Source: Firmicutes bacterium UBA1702 (GTDB lineage Bacteria; Bacillota; Clostridia; Peptostreptococcales; Anaerovoracaceae). Taken from it: DNA of 64,000 nt. The stretch spans positions 50,432-114,431 of the forward strand of contig DCJK01000042.1 in the NCBI GenBank assembly GCA_002320005.1. Direction: 5' to 3'. Made by a program: the position numbers and the translations under genes. The notes under the pieces were generated by a model. The model was given only the letters and a program-made list of their open reading frames with translations. It was not told the DNA's origin and did not search any database. Positions 53,949 through 64,000 of this stretch are shown in pieces. Numbering within the stretch: the stretch's first letter is position 1; each line of letters starts with the position of its first letter.

Positions 53949-55727
53949 CTACAACTGAGCTTTTCTTGTAACAATTCCCAGTTCTTCAAGCTGCACATCG
54001 TCTACAGGTGCAGGCGCTTCGCTGACCATGCACTGGGCATTCTGATTCTTTGGAAATGCAATAACTTCTCTTATGGATGATTCTCCAAGAAGAAGCATTA
54101 CCAGTCTGTCAAGGCCATATGCCAGTCCTCCGTGCGGAGGTGCGCCATATTTGAAAGCTTCAATCAGGAAGCCGAATTTTTCTTCACACTCTTCTTTTGT
54201 TAGACCAAGAACTTCAAACATTTTTGCCTGCAGGTTTCTGTCATGTATTCTGATGGAACCGCCTCCCAGTTCAACACCATTTAATACAATATCATATGCA
54301 TTTGCCTTGACCTTTTCAGGGCAGCTGTCCAGAAGCTCAATCTGATCAAGTTTAGGAGATGTGAACGGATGATGCATAGCCTTGAGTTCTCCGGACTCAT
54401 CATCTTTTTCAAAAAGCGGAAAGTCCACTACCCAGAGCAGATTATATCTTTTGTCATCCAGAAGCCCCATCTTTCCGGCAATATCTCTTCTGAGGAAACC
54501 CAGAGTATCAAATACCACCTTAGGTCTGTCTGAAACAATGAGAATGAGATCACCTGCTTCAGCATCGAATACATCTGCAATATTTCTCAGTTCTTCGTTT
54601 GTAAAGAACTTGTTTACCGATGAATTGTACTCTCCTTCTCCCATTACCCTAAGCCATACCAGACCCTTTGCTCCGTAGCTTCTGCATGCTTCAGTAAGTT
54701 TATCTATATCCTTACGGCTGAACTTTTCAGAGCCGCCATTTATACAGATACCTCTCACGTCACCTCCTGATGCAAGAGCATCAGTAAACACCTTGAATCC
54801 GCAGTCCTTAACCACATCATTAAGTTTTTTCAGTTCAAATCCGAATCTTGTGTCAGGTTTATCAGAGCCGTATCTTTCCATGGCCTCATCATAAGTAAGC
54901 CTTGGAAGAGGAGTTTCTATTTCTACATCAAGGAGTTCTTTAAATACTTTTTTCAGAAATCCCTCTTGTATTTCTATTACATCATCCATGTCAACGAAAG
55001 ACATTTCAAGGTCTATCTGAGTAAATTCAGGTTGTCTGTCTGCTCGAAGGTCTTCGTCACGGAAACATTTTACTATCTGCATATACCTGTCGGTACCTCC
55101 CACCATCAGAAGCTGTTTAAACAGCTGTGGCGACTGAGGAAGTGCATAGAAGGATCCGGGATACACTCTGCTGGGAACAATGTAATCTCTTGCTCCTTCC
55201 GGTGTTGACTTGATCAGCATAGGAGTTTCAACCTCGGTAAATCCACAGCTGTCGAAATAGTCCCTTGCAATTTTAGTTACTTTATGGCGGAAAGTGAGAT
55301 TCTTCTGCATTTTGAGTTTTCTCAGGTCAAGATATCTGTACTTTAGTCTCAGATTATCGTCTACGTTATCATCATCTTTAATATATATAGGTGGTGTATC
55401 TGCCTGAGAATATATCACCAAATCTTCTGCAAATACTTCTATATCACCTGTGGCCAGATTAGGATTTTTTGAACTTCTTTCCCTTACGATGCCCTTGACG
55501 CCGATTACATATTCGCTTCTTAAGGAGTCAGCCATATCAAAGATTTCTTTTGGAATAGTATCATCAAAGGTTACCTGAACAATTCCTGTCTTATCCCTAA
55601 GGTCGACGAAGATAAGTCCCCCCAGATTTCTGCGTTTTGCCACCCAACCGTTGAGTACAACCTGCTTTCCTTCTTGGGACATGTTCAGCTGGCCGCACAT
55701 GTGACTTCTTTTGAATAATGTGCTCAT
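53949..55727 (-). CDS. aspS: Aspartyl-tRNA synthetase (bacterial type)
   Basis: A 592-residue class IIb synthetase. The N-terminal OB-fold anticodon domain begins at KQVVLNGWVAKRRNLGGLIF. Motif 2 is CFRDEDLRADRQPEFTQIDL. The bacterial GAD insertion domain lies in the middle. Motif 3 is APPHGGLAYGLDRLVMLLLG. The length is typical for bacterial AspRS. Whether it also aspartylates tRNA-Asn cannot be judged from what I can read. It follows hisS by about 18 bases. Confidence 0.96.
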   Translation of the reverse strand: MSTLFKRSHMCGQLNMSQEGKQVVLNGWVAKRRNLGGLIFVDLRDKTGIVQVTFDDTIPKEIFDMADSLRSEYVIGVKGIVRERSSKNPNLATGDIEVFAEDLVIYSQADTPPIYIKDDDNVDDNLRLKYRYLDLRKLKMQKNLTFRHKVTKIARDYFDSCGFTEVETPMLIKSTPEGARDYIVPSRVYPGSFYALPQSPQLFKQLLMVGGTDRYMQIVKCFRDEDLRADRQPEFTQIDLEMSFVDMDDVIEIQEGFLKKVFKELLDVEIETPLPRLTYDEAMERYGSDKPDTRFGFELKKLNDVVKDCGFKVFTDALASGGDVRGICINGGSEKFSRKDIDKLTEACRSYGAKGLVWLRVMGEGEYNSSVNKFFTNEELRNIADVFDAEAGDLILIVSDRPKVVFDTLGFLRRDIAGKMGLLDDKRYNLLWVVDFPLFEKDDESGELKAMHHPFTSPKLDQIELLDSCPEKVKANAYDIVLNGVELGGGSIRIHDRNLQAKMFEVLGLTKEECEEKFGFLIEAFKYGAPPHGGLAYGLDRLVMLLLGESSIREVIAFPKNQNAQCMVSEAPAPVDDVQLEELGIVTRKAQL

Positions 55728-55745
55728 TTCTGTTTTTCTCTCCTG

Positions 55746-56999
55746 TTACTTGGTTATTTCTTTGTATATATCTTCTATTTTTATTTCCCTCTGCTCGGAT
55801 TTTACCATATCTTTAAGTGAAACAACACCCTTTTCAAGCTCATTGTCACCTATAACCAGAGTATATCTGGCGTTAAGTCTGTCTGCATATTTAAACTGAC
55901 CTTTTATGTTTCGTGCCAAGGTATCCATTTCAGCAGTGATTCCCTTTGCTCTCAGTTCTCTGGCAAGCTTAAGTCCGAAAGCTTTTGCGGCATCACCCAT
56001 GACGGCAATAAAAGCATCTACTCTGTTTTCTTCAGGGAAATAGGCATTATTAGCTTCCATGAGAAGCAACAGTCTTTCGATTCCCAGTCCGAATCCGACT
56101 CCCGGTATAGGAGGTCCTCCCAGTTCTTCTACCAGGTGGTCATATCTTCCGCCTCCGCATACTGTGCCTTGCGCACCTATCTTTGTGGTTACAAATTCAA
56201 AAGCTGTCTTGGTATAATAGTCAAGACCTCTTACAATATTGGGATCAATGGTGAAATCAATTCCCATGGCTGTGAGGTTAGACTTGAGATCTTCAAAAGC
56301 GTTTCTGCAGTCATCGCAAAGATAGTCAATCATTCTCGGAGCATCCTTTACGATGGCCTGGCAAATTTCGGACTTGCAATCTATTATTCTCATAGGATTG
56401 CGCTCGAATCTTTCTTTGCATGTGCCGCAAAGATCCTCATAATGAGGTAGAAGATATGCTTTGAGGGCCTCTCTGTATTTTTTTCTGCATTCAGGACAGC
56501 CTACACTGTTGATTCTGAGTTCAATTTCGGTGATTCCCAGATCAGTGAGGAAATCATGTGCCAGACATATCACTTCCGCATCCGCCATCATGTTAGGCGT
56601 TCCGAAAACTTCGATTCCGAACTGATGGAAGTGTCTTAATCTGCCTGACTGCGGTTTTTCGTATCTGAAGCAGTCCGTGTTATAATAATATTTTGTAGGC
56701 TGCACCTCAGCGTACTGTTTATGTTCAATAAAAGCTCTTACAGCACCGGAAGTTCCTTCCGGTTTAAGGGTTATGCTTCTGTTGCCGTGATCGTTGAAGG
56801 TATACATTTCTTTCTGCACTACATCTGTGGTATCTCCTATTCCTCTTGCAAACACTTCGGTATGCTCGAACATAGGAGTTCTTATTTCTTTAAAGCCATA
56901 TCTTCTGCATATGTCGGCAAACTTGCCTTCAACATAATGCCATTTATGTACCTGACCCGGTAATAAATCTTTTGTTCCTTTTGGCGCGTTGGTTAACAC
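55746..56999 (-). CDS. hisS: Histidyl-tRNA synthetase
   Basis: A 417-residue class II synthetase. Motif 1 region: RYGFKEIRTPMFEHTEVFAR. Motif 2: RYEKPQSGRLRHFHQFGIEV. Histidine A loop: VRGLDYYTKTAFEF. Motif 3: GVGFGLGIERLLLLME. An insertion with paired cysteines (GCPECRKKY, LCGTCKERF, CDDC) is common in clostridial HisRS and may bind zinc. The C-terminal anticodon domain ends the protein. No T-box leader precedes it; hemZ ends 13 bases upstream. Confidence 0.96.
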   Translation of the reverse strand: MLTNAPKGTKDLLPGQVHKWHYVEGKFADICRRYGFKEIRTPMFEHTEVFARGIGDTTDVVQKEMYTFNDHGNRSITLKPEGTSGAVRAFIEHKQYAEVQPTKYYYNTDCFRYEKPQSGRLRHFHQFGIEVFGTPNMMADAEVICLAHDFLTDLGITEIELRINSVGCPECRKKYREALKAYLLPHYEDLCGTCKERFERNPMRIIDCKSEICQAIVKDAPRMIDYLCDDCRNAFEDLKSNLTAMGIDFTIDPNIVRGLDYYTKTAFEFVTTKIGAQGTVCGGGRYDHLVEELGGPPIPGVGFGLGIERLLLLMEANNAYFPEENRVDAFIAVMGDAAKAFGLKLARELRAKGITAEMDTLARNIKGQFKYADRLNARYTLVIGDNELEKGVVSLKDMVKSEQREIKIEDIYKEITK

Positions 57000-57012
57000 T
57001 TTTTATACCTCC

Positions 57013-58386
57013 TCAAAAAAAATTCTTTCTTTTTCTTTCTGTCATTTCCAAAAGTCGCTCTATATATATCTGGTAATTTGATACATTTGGAATCCGTTCC
57101 AGTCTGTTTTCAGAAGGATAAAACTTTTTACTTATTCCTCCTGCTCCAAGAGCAAGGATACTTTGTTTCTCCTCCATTATTCTTATGTTATAAATGCAAG
57201 GTGTGTCTTCCCTGCAATATCCGACGTTTTCAAAAGCTCCGGCCATATGTTTCTGCCTGTACAGGTAATATGGTCTGTATCCGGCTTCTTTGAGACTTTT
57301 CCGGGCTGTTTTGAGCATTTTTTCAACTATATCGCCTTGTTTGTAATGAAATTCGTCATCTGCTTCTATCAGCCGCGAAGCTTTTTTCACTGCCAAAGTA
57401 TGCACTGTTATGTTTTCGGGCTGAAGATCTAAAATTTCGTCAACGGTTCTTTTAAAATCCTCCGGCGTTTCTTCCGGCAGTCCTGCAATAAGGTCTGCAT
57501 TTATTATGAAATCGCCTGTTTCTCTAGCTGCATAAAATGCGTTTTTTGTTTGTTCAACGCTGTGATTTCTTCCGATTGTTTTCAGCGTTTCGTCCTTCAT
57601 CGTCTGCGGATTTATACTTATCCTGTTTATTCCGCAGTTTTTAAGCGCCTGAAGCTTCTCCGGAGTAACAGTATCCGGGCGGCCTGCTTCCACTGTAAAT
57701 TCTCTTGTCTTTGAAAGATCGAAGTTTTCTTTGACCAGTGAAATAAGTTCTTTGAGCTGCTCTGCCGTTAATGTGGTTGGCGTTCCTCCGCCTATATAAA
57801 CGGACTCAATACTTGTTTCTGATTTTTTAAGAGCTTCTCCGCAAACTCTTATTTCTTCAGAAAGTGCTTTGAGATATTTTTCTATTTCCTCCGGACCTGT
57901 CTGGTTAGAAGTGAAAGAACAATAAAGGCATCTTGTAGGGCAGAAAGGTATTCCTATATATAAACTGATGGAATTTTCCGGAACCTTTCCCGCTGTTTTC
58001 TGCTGATATTTCAGGGTTTCAAGCAGAAGTTCCGCCTTTTCGCTGCTGAGAAGGTAGTAATCTGTGAGTTTATCCCTTACTTTCTCTACATCCTCCAGCC
58101 TGCTTAAAAGTTCACCTGCCAGTTTAACCGGCCTTACTCCTGTAAGAATTCCCCATGCAGGTCTCATGCCTGTAAGTTGTGCAAGTTCATTATATATTTC
58201 TCTTTTAATTGCATCTTTCTCTTCAAGTACGCTGCAATTAATATTTATGCTCTCCTCATAGTCCTCAGGCAACGTGTCATTTTCCGAAAGAAGTCTGAAA
58301 GTTCGCGGTGGCAAAAATATCTTTATTAGTTCGCTGTAATCGTATCTATCTTTGTCTGAAATTTTATCTATCTTGATATTATACAA
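57013..58386 (-). CDS. hemZ: Coproporphyrinogen dehydrogenase HemZ-like radical SAM protein
   Basis: A 457-residue radical SAM protein. The first 130 residues are a HemZ-type N-terminal domain (MRPAWGILTGVRPVKLAGEL). The cluster motif CPTRCLYC lies near residue 150, then GGGTPTTLTAEQL and INADLIAGLPEETPEDFKRT follow. In Clostridia the gene sits in this rel-dtd-MBL-hemZ-hisS context. The start is TTG at 58386, with GAGG at 8 bases, overlapping the end of the MBL gene. Substrate is inferred from family only. Confidence 0.85.
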   Translation of the reverse strand: MYNIKIDKISDKDRYDYSELIKIFLPPRTFRLLSENDTLPEDYEESININCSVLEEKDAIKREIYNELAQLTGMRPAWGILTGVRPVKLAGELLSRLEDVEKVRDKLTDYYLLSSEKAELLLETLKYQQKTAGKVPENSISLYIGIPFCPTRCLYCSFTSNQTGPEEIEKYLKALSEEIRVCGEALKKSETSIESVYIGGGTPTTLTAEQLKELISLVKENFDLSKTREFTVEAGRPDTVTPEKLQALKNCGINRISINPQTMKDETLKTIGRNHSVEQTKNAFYAARETGDFIINADLIAGLPEETPEDFKRTVDEILDLQPENITVHTLAVKKASRLIEADDEFHYKQGDIVEKMLKTARKSLKEAGYRPYYLYRQKHMAGAFENVGYCREDTPCIYNIRIMEEKQSILALGAGGISKKFYPSENRLERIPNVSNYQIYIERLLEMTERKRKNFF

Positions 58387-58999
58387 ATGGGTTTCCTCTT
58401 TTTTCTTCTCCTATAGTAGTTTTTCCCATATGTCCCGGAAGAACCACCGTATCATCAGGAAATACATACAATCTGTCTTTTATGGAGTTGATAAGGATTT
58501 TGTAATTTCCTCCGTAAAAATCCGTTCTTCCTATTGAAAATCTGAATATTGTATCTCCGCTGAAAAGATGTCCGTCTGTATAAATACACATGCCTCCTTT
58601 GGTGTGGCCGGGAGTAAAAATGAAATTGAGAGTCATATTTCCGATCTCAAGAGTATCATTATCTTTTACATAGATATCCGCATCAACAGTGACAGGTCTT
58701 CCGAAAAGCTCTGAAGAACAGTTTATATATGCATTTTGCAGCATCTCTTTTTCACCTTCATATGCAACTACCTTTGCATTGGGAAAATCCGCTTTAAACT
58801 GTTTAACTCCTCCAATATGATCTCCATGTCCATGTGTAAGAATTATATACATGATATCCAGAGATTCTTTGCGGGCATCATCAGTTATTTTTTTTTCATA
58901 TCCACCCGGATCAACTATGAATCCCTTTCCGGTCTCCTGGTCATATACCAGATAAGTATTTACCTGTATCGGTCCGGTAATGTAGCTTTTAATTTTCAT
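58379..58999 (-). CDS. MBL-fold metal hydrolase (glyoxalase II-like)
   Basis: A 206-residue metallo-beta-lactamase fold protein. Zinc ligands appear in IILTHGHGDHIGGVKQF (THGHGDH), FTPGHTKGGMCIY and HLFSGDTIFRFSIGRTDFYG, with the final His in VLPGHMGKTTIGEE. This is the hydroxyacylglutathione hydrolase/YqgX class. The natural substrate is unknown. It lies between dtd and hemZ, a constant clostridial position. Confidence 0.88.
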   Translation of the reverse strand: MKIKSYITGPIQVNTYLVYDQETGKGFIVDPGGYEKKITDDARKESLDIMYIILTHGHGDHIGGVKQFKADFPNAKVVAYEGEKEMLQNAYINCSSELFGRPVTVDADIYVKDNDTLEIGNMTLNFIFTPGHTKGGMCIYTDGHLFSGDTIFRFSIGRTDFYGGNYKILINSIKDRLYVFPDDTVVLPGHMGKTTIGEEKRGNPFV

Positions 59000-59008
59000 T
59001 TTCTTCTC

Positions 59009-59458
59009 CTAAAATAATTTACGGCTGTCAAGCAATATAGTAACAGGACCGTCATTATGTATCCTTACCATCATTTCTGCCTGAAATACTCCTTCTTGGG
59101 TCTCTATACCTTTTTCTCTGACAAGGCTGATAAAATGCCGGTACAATCTGTCAGCCTCTTCAGGTCTTGCTGCTCTGATGAAACTGGGGCGTTTTCCTTT
59201 TCGTGCATCGCCCAGAATGGTAAATTGGGAAACGGCAAGAATTTTTCCATCTATATCAGATACAGAAAGGTTCATCTTACCGCATTCATCTTCAAAAATC
59301 CTGAGCCCCGCGGTTTTTTCGGCGATATATTCTGCATCTTTTTCGCTGTCGCCCTCTTCAACACCCAGAAGCACCATAAGCCCCGGGCCTATGGCGCCTG
59401 TTATTTTTCCTTCAACAGAAACATCAGCTTCTGTTACTCTCTGTATTACTGCGCGCAT
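59009..59458 (-). CDS. dtd: D-aminoacyl-tRNA deacylase
   Basis: A 149-residue homodimeric enzyme that removes D-amino acids (and glycine) from tRNA. The catalytic Ser-Gln is in [20 protein letters not shown]. The C-terminal Gly-Pro cross-subunit motif is in [11 protein letters not shown]. The N-terminus [20 protein letters not shown] is that of the family. It follows rel by eight bases, the usual order. Confidence 0.95.
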   Translation of the reverse strand: MRAVIQRVTEADVSVEGKITGAIGPGLMVLLGVEEGDSEKDAEYIAEKTAGLRIFEDECGKMNLSVSDIDGKILAVSQFTILGDARKGKRPSFIRAARPEEADRLYRHFISLVREKGIETQEGVFQAEMMVRIHNDGPVTILLDSRKLF

Positions 59459-59466
59459 TTTTTCTC

Positions 59467-61668
59467 CTAAGATTTTGCTCTGTAAACATGGGTTACGCCA
59501 TTTATGTTTCTCAGATTTCTCAATACTTTCTGCATTTCCTGTGTGCTGGATATTGAAAGAGTTATGGTCATTGTAAGGCTTCCGTCTCTGCCCGTTTTGG
59601 CATTTACACCGGAGAGATGTATGTCCATGTCTTCACATACTCTTGAAATATCCGAAAGTATTCCTTTTCTGTCGCTGCCTACGATACATATATCCGCATC
59701 GTATGATTTGCCCATCTTAAGGTCTTCCCATTCCACTTCAATGAATCTTGCTTTTTCCTTTTCAGGGAGAGATGTCACGTTTGAGCAGTCTTTGCGATGT
59801 ACGGATATACCCCTTCCTTTGGTTATGAAACCTACTATCTCATCGCCGGGGACAGGATTGCAGCATCGTGCAAGCTTTATCATAAGATTGTCAGCACCTT
59901 TTACTATTACGCCGGGGCTGTCCTTCCTTCGCTGCTCTGCTCTCTGACGCTTTGCCTCTGTAGCTTTGATATCGTCAAGAACGCTTTCATCACTTTTGGC
60001 TTCTGTTTTGTTATCCTCATTGTAATATGAGAACAGAAGACTGCAGAACTTGCTTACCAGGGAGCCTCCATTGGAAAGCTGCGCATATCCTTCGTCCGCA
60101 TTGGCGAAATTCATGGCTTTCATAGCTTTGGTCACATAAACCGACTTAGCACATAATGCCGGATCATACCCCTTTTTTCGTATGGCTTTGTCCAGTACTT
60201 CTTTTCCCTTTTCTATGTTATCTGACTTGTTCTCTTTTTTCAGCCAGCTCCTGATCTTGTTCCTGGCATTGGAACTCTTGGCAATTTTCAGCCAGTCGGC
60301 GCTAGGTCCCGAAGAATTGGCTGAAGTTACGATTTCCACAATGTCACCGTTCTGCAAAGTATGATCTATAGTGACCATTTTACCGTTAACTTTTGCTCCG
60401 ACGCACTTGCATCCTATAGCTGAGTGTATCTTAAAAGCAAAGTCAAGGGGTGTTGACCCTGCAGGTAACTCTATGACATCTCCTCTTGGGGTAAAGACAA
60501 AAACCTGCGTTGCAAAAAGATCCATTTTCATGGTTTCGAGAAAATCTTTAGGGTCATTTAAATCCTGCTGCCATTCTATGGACTGACGAAGCCAGGCCAG
60601 CTTTATATCATCGCTTGAGGCTTCTGCCGATGTATTGCCCTCTTTGTATTTCCAATGAGCTGCAATACCATATTCAGCCACCTCATGCATCTCATGGGTT
60701 CTAATCTGTATCTCGAAAGGCTCGCCGTTATCGCCTATTACGGTAGTATGAAGCGACTGATACATATTCGGTTTAGGCATGGCAATATAGTCTTTGAACC
60801 TTCCGGGTATAGGCTTCCACATTGTATGGACTATACCAAGCACCGCATAACAGTCCTTGACAGTGTCAACTATAATTCTGACAGCAATCAGATCAAATAT
60901 CTCATCAATCTGCTTGTTCTGGAATTTCATTTTTTTGTATATGCTGTAGAAATGTTTTGCACGACCGTATATGTCATATTCAAGATCCATATCGTCCAAT
61001 GCTTCCTTTATTTCGCCTATAACCGTATTTATAGTCTCTTCTCTCTGAGATTTACGCAGGCTTACTTTTTCCTGAAGATCCTTGAATTCTTCCGGATGCA
61101 GATATTTAAGCGCTATATCTTCCAGTTCAAATTTTACTGTTGATATTCCCAGTCTTCCTGCAAGAGGTGCATATATTTCGAGAGTTTCCTTGCATTTTTC
61201 TTCGATTTTTGCAGGCTTCATGTACTCTATAGTACGCATATTGTGAAGTCTGTCCGCAAGCTTTATTATCAGAACTCTGATATCCTTGGACATTGCAAGG
61301 AACATTTTACGGAAGTTTTCTGCCTGTATTTCTTCTTTTGATTCAAACTTTATGGTGCCCAACTTGGTAACACCGTCCACCAGAAGTGCTATTTCTTCTC
61401 CGAAATCTTTAACCAGCTGATCTCTTGTATATTCAGTGTCCTCTACAACATCATGCAAAAGCCCGCCGATGATGGTGGCTTCATCCATCCCAAGCTGTGC
61501 CAGAATTATAGCGACATTTATAGGATGGATAAAATAAGGTTCTCCGCTCTTTCTAAGCTGACCGTCATGCAGTTCCTGAGCCTTGTCGAAAGCCTTTCCT
61601 ATCAATTCGGTGTTATATTTTGGATTAATTTTCAGTATTTCATCTAAAAATTGGGCCTTTGTCTTCAT
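59467..61668 (-). CDS. relA: Bifunctional (p)ppGpp synthetase/hydrolase (Rel)
   Basis: A 733-residue long RSH protein. The hydrolase HD site ([20 protein letters not shown], near residue 74) is intact. The synthetase has [20 protein letters not shown] and [23 protein letters not shown] ([20 protein letters not shown]), a conserved-cysteine region ([20 protein letters not shown]) and a C-terminal ACT domain ([20 protein letters not shown]) follow. So it should both make and degrade ppGpp. The ATG at 61668 with AGGAG upstream is preferred over a TTG at 61692. Confidence 0.95.
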   Translation of the reverse strand: MKTKAQFLDEILKINPKYNTELIGKAFDKAQELHDGQLRKSGEPYFIHPINVAIILAQLGMDEATIIGGLLHDVVEDTEYTRDQLVKDFGEEIALLVDGVTKLGTIKFESKEEIQAENFRKMFLAMSKDIRVLIIKLADRLHNMRTIEYMKPAKIEEKCKETLEIYAPLAGRLGISTVKFELEDIALKYLHPEEFKDLQEKVSLRKSQREETINTVIGEIKEALDDMDLEYDIYGRAKHFYSIYKKMKFQNKQIDEIFDLIAVRIIVDTVKDCYAVLGIVHTMWKPIPGRFKDYIAMPKPNMYQSLHTTVIGDNGEPFEIQIRTHEMHEVAEYGIAAHWKYKEGNTSAEASSDDIKLAWLRQSIEWQQDLNDPKDFLETMKMDLFATQVFVFTPRGDVIELPAGSTPLDFAFKIHSAIGCKCVGAKVNGKMVTIDHTLQNGDIVEIVTSANSSGPSADWLKIAKSSNARNKIRSWLKKENKSDNIEKGKEVLDKAIRKKGYDPALCAKSVYVTKAMKAMNFANADEGYAQLSNGGSLVSKFCSLLFSYYNEDNKTEAKSDESVLDDIKATEAKRQRAEQRRKDSPGVIVKGADNLMIKLARCCNPVPGDEIVGFITKGRGISVHRKDCSNVTSLPEKEKARFIEVEWEDLKMGKSYDADICIVGSDRKGILSDISRVCEDMDIHLSGVNAKTGRDGSLTMTITLSISSTQEMQKVLRNLRNINGVTHVYRAKS

Positions 61669-61700
61669 TAACGTAAAACTCCTGAATGTCAATTTTGCTG

Positions 61701-63905
61701 TTATTTTCTCTTCTTGCCTTTGGATTTAGTCTGCTTCTGATATTTTGATTCCTCTCCGCTGCGGCAGAGGTCATAATACAGTGGACTGCAGACAAATATT
61801 GAGGAATAGCATCCTACTATTACACCTGCCATAAGAGGAATAATAAATTCTCTTATAGAAGCGGATACCATTATGCATAGCGGTATCATTACCACGAGGG
61901 TTGTAAGAGAAGTCATTATGGTTCTGTTGAGAGTACTGTTGATACTCCTGTCGATGTTGACTTCGCTTCCATCTTTCTTGTACAATTGCTTATTCTCTCT
62001 GATTCTGTCAAAAATAACAATGGTATCATTTATGGAATAACCTACCAGAGTGAGTATTGCCGCAATGAACGGATTATTTACAGTGAATCCGAATATGCCA
62101 TAGAATGCTATTACCATCAGTACATCGTGAGCTACACCCACAACGGCGGAAAATCCGTATTTCCAGGATTTAAATCTGAAAATGATATATATGAGCATTC
62201 CTATTGATGCGATAACTACAGCTTTAACTGCATTCTTTTTAAGCTCGTCTCCTACAGATGGTCCGAACTGCTCCGATGCAAGGACATCCTCTTCGGTAAC
62301 TCCGAAGCTTTCTCCCAATGCATCCACCACTTCTGCCCTCTTTTCATTATCAAGGGATTCTATAGTCTTTATAACGACCTGCGTATTATTTTCACCCGCA
62401 TATATTATAGACGGATCAAGATTAAATTCATCTATGGCATCCTCTACTTCTGAAATCGGCACTTCTTTGTGCATATCTACCTGAATCATGGTGCCTCCGG
62501 TGAAATCTATTCCGTAATTCAGTCCGCGCACCAAGGACATTCCCATTCCCAGAATTATTATTACCGCACTTATTATATAGAAGATCTTCCTGTTTTTTAT
62601 AAAACTGAAACTTTTGTGCAGGAACTGCTTAGGTGTTCCGTCTTCTTTTACTCCGAAATACTTGTTTTTTGCAAACTTTTTGCTTTCTGCAAGAAGTGAA
62701 ATAAACAGCTGAGTAATAATTACGGCAGTGAAAATGCTGATAACGATACCTATCATCAATGTAAGGGCAAATCCCTTTACTGAGGTTGTTCCCACCTCAT
62801 AAAGAACCACAGCCGCAATGAGAGTGGTAATCTGTGCGTCCAGGACAGTCTTGAGAGCATTTTTGAATCCTGCATTGACTGCAACTCTTATGCTCTTTCC
62901 GGCACATATTTCTTCTTTGATTCTTGTAAAAATTATTACATTTGCGTCAACAGCCATACCTATGGAAAGTATCAATGCAGCTATTCCAGGCAACGTCATA
63001 ACCACATTGAACGCTGACATTGACCAGATGAAAAGAGCTACATACAGCATAAGGGCAATGTCGGCCACAATTCCCAGCATTCCGAAGTAGGCAATCATAA
63101 GTATAAAGACAAGAAGCATTCCTATAGCTCCTGCCACTATGGACTTGTCCAGCGCATCAGCACCTATAGTTGCTGACTGAACAGAAGTCTGTACTTCCAC
63201 CAGATCTACAGGCAGAGCACCGCCTCTGATCAATGCTGCAGTAGTAGACGCTTCTTCTTTTGTATATCTTCCTGTTATTTCACAGTTTCCGCCGCTTATG
63301 ACACTTTTTACATCAGGATGAACAATAATTTCATCATCAAGTACAATGGCAATCTGGTTTGATGTCACTTCGTCAATCACTGAGGTGACCTCTCTGTTAT
63401 ATGCTTTTCGAGTACCTTCTTCAAAAAGAGAAGCTCCCTCGCTGTCAAATTCCAGCAATATCTTGTAATATGAACCGTCTGTTGATATCTGTGCATCTTT
63501 GACATGGCTTCCATCCAGAACAACGCTTCCGTCAGCCAGCAGGAACTGCAGTTGAGCAGTTTTTCCCACGGCACTGATAGCTTCTTCCGCATTCTCAGCT
63601 CCCGGAATTTCAACTCTGATACGCTTTTCGCCTTCTATGGTCACCGATGACTCGGCAACGCCCATCTGATTTACACGGTTATCTATGACCGCTCTGGTTT
63701 GCTCCATAAGATCTCTGAGTTCATCGCCCTTAAGATCCGTCTGAGCTTCCATAACCACATAGACACCTCCATCGATGTCAAGGCCGTATTTTAGAGCATC
63801 CTTTGCGGAGTTAATAGAGCCTATTCCGAAAATGCTCACATACCAGGCAAACACGGTGACTGCAAGCACCAGTATTGCCAGTACACGTTTCAATGTCTGA
63901 TTCAT
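61701..63905 (-). CDS. secDF: Protein translocase subunit SecDF (fused)
   Basis: A 734-residue fusion of SecD and SecF with about 12 membrane helices. The SecD half (1-415) has the first helix, the P1 periplasmic-type domain with the DIDGGVYVVMEA motif, and the helices with GMAVDANVIIFTRIKEEI. The SecF half (about 430-734) has LNYGIDFTGGTMIQVDMHKE and VGYSINDTIVIFDRIRENKQ. Both DANVIIF and DTIVIFDRI motifs (proton-driven export) are intact. The lysine-rich tail faces the cytoplasm. Bases 63906-64000 upstream hold only a ribosome-binding site and an isolated TATAAT. Confidence 0.95.
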   Translation of the reverse strand: MNQTLKRVLAILVLAVTVFAWYVSIFGIGSINSAKDALKYGLDIDGGVYVVMEAQTDLKGDELRDLMEQTRAVIDNRVNQMGVAESSVTIEGEKRIRVEIPGAENAEEAISAVGKTAQLQFLLADGSVVLDGSHVKDAQISTDGSYYKILLEFDSEGASLFEEGTRKAYNREVTSVIDEVTSNQIAIVLDDEIIVHPDVKSVISGGNCEITGRYTKEEASTTAALIRGGALPVDLVEVQTSVQSATIGADALDKSIVAGAIGMLLVFILMIAYFGMLGIVADIALMLYVALFIWSMSAFNVVMTLPGIAALILSIGMAVDANVIIFTRIKEEICAGKSIRVAVNAGFKNALKTVLDAQITTLIAAVVLYEVGTTSVKGFALTLMIGIVISIFTAVIITQLFISLLAESKKFAKNKYFGVKEDGTPKQFLHKSFSFIKNRKIFYIISAVIIILGMGMSLVRGLNYGIDFTGGTMIQVDMHKEVPISEVEDAIDEFNLDPSIIYAGENNTQVVIKTIESLDNEKRAEVVDALGESFGVTEEDVLASEQFGPSVGDELKKNAVKAVVIASIGMLIYIIFRFKSWKYGFSAVVGVAHDVLMVIAFYGIFGFTVNNPFIAAILTLVGYSINDTIVIFDRIRENKQLYKKDGSEVNIDRSINSTLNRTIMTSLTTLVVMIPLCIMVSASIREFIIPLMAGVIVGCYSSIFVCSPLYYDLCRSGEESKYQKQTKSKGKKRK

Positions 63906-64000
63906 ATTCTAAAAACCTCTTTTCCATGGAAAATCTAATTGATGCATAAAGACTGCCATTTTATTTTCATTATATTTTACTACTTTTGACTCTTTCTTAC

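Noticed and set aside
53949..56999. T-box leaders for hisS, aspS or leuS.
   Set aside because: The gaps before these genes are under 30 bases and contain no T-box motif or hairpin.
63940..63980. TATAAT upstream of secDF as a promoter.
   Set aside because: No acceptable -35 box lies 16-18 bases upstream; the region is A/T-rich, so a chance match is likely.

Overview
The window is a gene-dense stretch of a chromosome from an endospore-forming, anaerobic member of the Firmicutes (class Clostridia). The spoIIIA engulfment operon, the clostridial gene order secDF-rel-dtd-(MBL)-hemZ-hisS-aspS and mltG-trmR-U32, and the asp23-nusB-xseAB-ispA-dxs-tlyA chain all point that way. The flavin/iron-sulfur transhydrogenase-like genes fit an anaerobic lifestyle. 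I cannot place it to genus; a relative of the Anaerovoracaceae or neighbouring families is only a guess. Every supported gene lies on the minus strand, so the 64 kb is read here from high to low coordinates. I see no mobile element, CRISPR array, rRNA or tRNA.

Reading in transcription order: (1) 64000-52000: secDF, rel, dtd, an MBL hydrolase, hemZ, hisS, aspS, then an unusual NadD carrying a 230-residue N-terminal extension, yqeK, rsfS and leuS. (2) 51700-42200: rnj and ylbF, efp with its own promoter and terminator, mltG, the tRNA wobble-uridine pair trmR/U32, and a CNNM/CBS membrane protein. (3) 42200-36300: a three-gene NuoE/NuoF/(GltD-NuoG fusion) complex resembling the Sporomusa-type Nfn transhydrogenase, closed by two hairpin terminators. 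(4) 36150-22800: a complete branched-chain amino acid operon (leuA-leuC-leuD-ilvA-leuB-DUF815-ilvB-ilvN-ilvC-ilvD-ilvE). It is preceded by a sigma-A-like promoter containing a near-palindrome, a 19-residue leader peptide with eight Leu/Ile/Val codons, and an intrinsic terminator. This is a classical attenuator. (5) 22800-18500: the eight-gene spoIIIA operon with a sigma-E-like promoter and a 57-residue spoIIIAF. (6) 18480-10826: a ten-gene Mrp/Mbh-type cation antiporter operon with a split MrpA and three MrpD/NuoL-like subunits. It has a consensus sigma-A promoter with a TTGTATACAA palindrome at the expected start site. (7) 10830-1: asp23, nusB, a TsaD paralogue, xseA, xseB, ispA, dxs, tlyA, an aminotransferase, mutS and the beginning of mutL.

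Functionally the window combines housekeeping (translation, RNA decay, mismatch repair, isoprenoid precursors, stringent response) with energy metabolism. A soluble flavin/Fe-S complex probably links NADH, NADPH and ferredoxin pools, and a membrane Mrp complex exchanges Na+ and H+. The most unusual items are the zinc-ribbon/DUF6054-like/NadD fusion, the DUF815 AAA protein translationally coupled into the leucine/isoleucine operon, the minimal SpoIIIAF, the Stn-like complex, and the regulatory sites of the Mrp and leu operons. All assignments come from reading the sequence; no database search was run.
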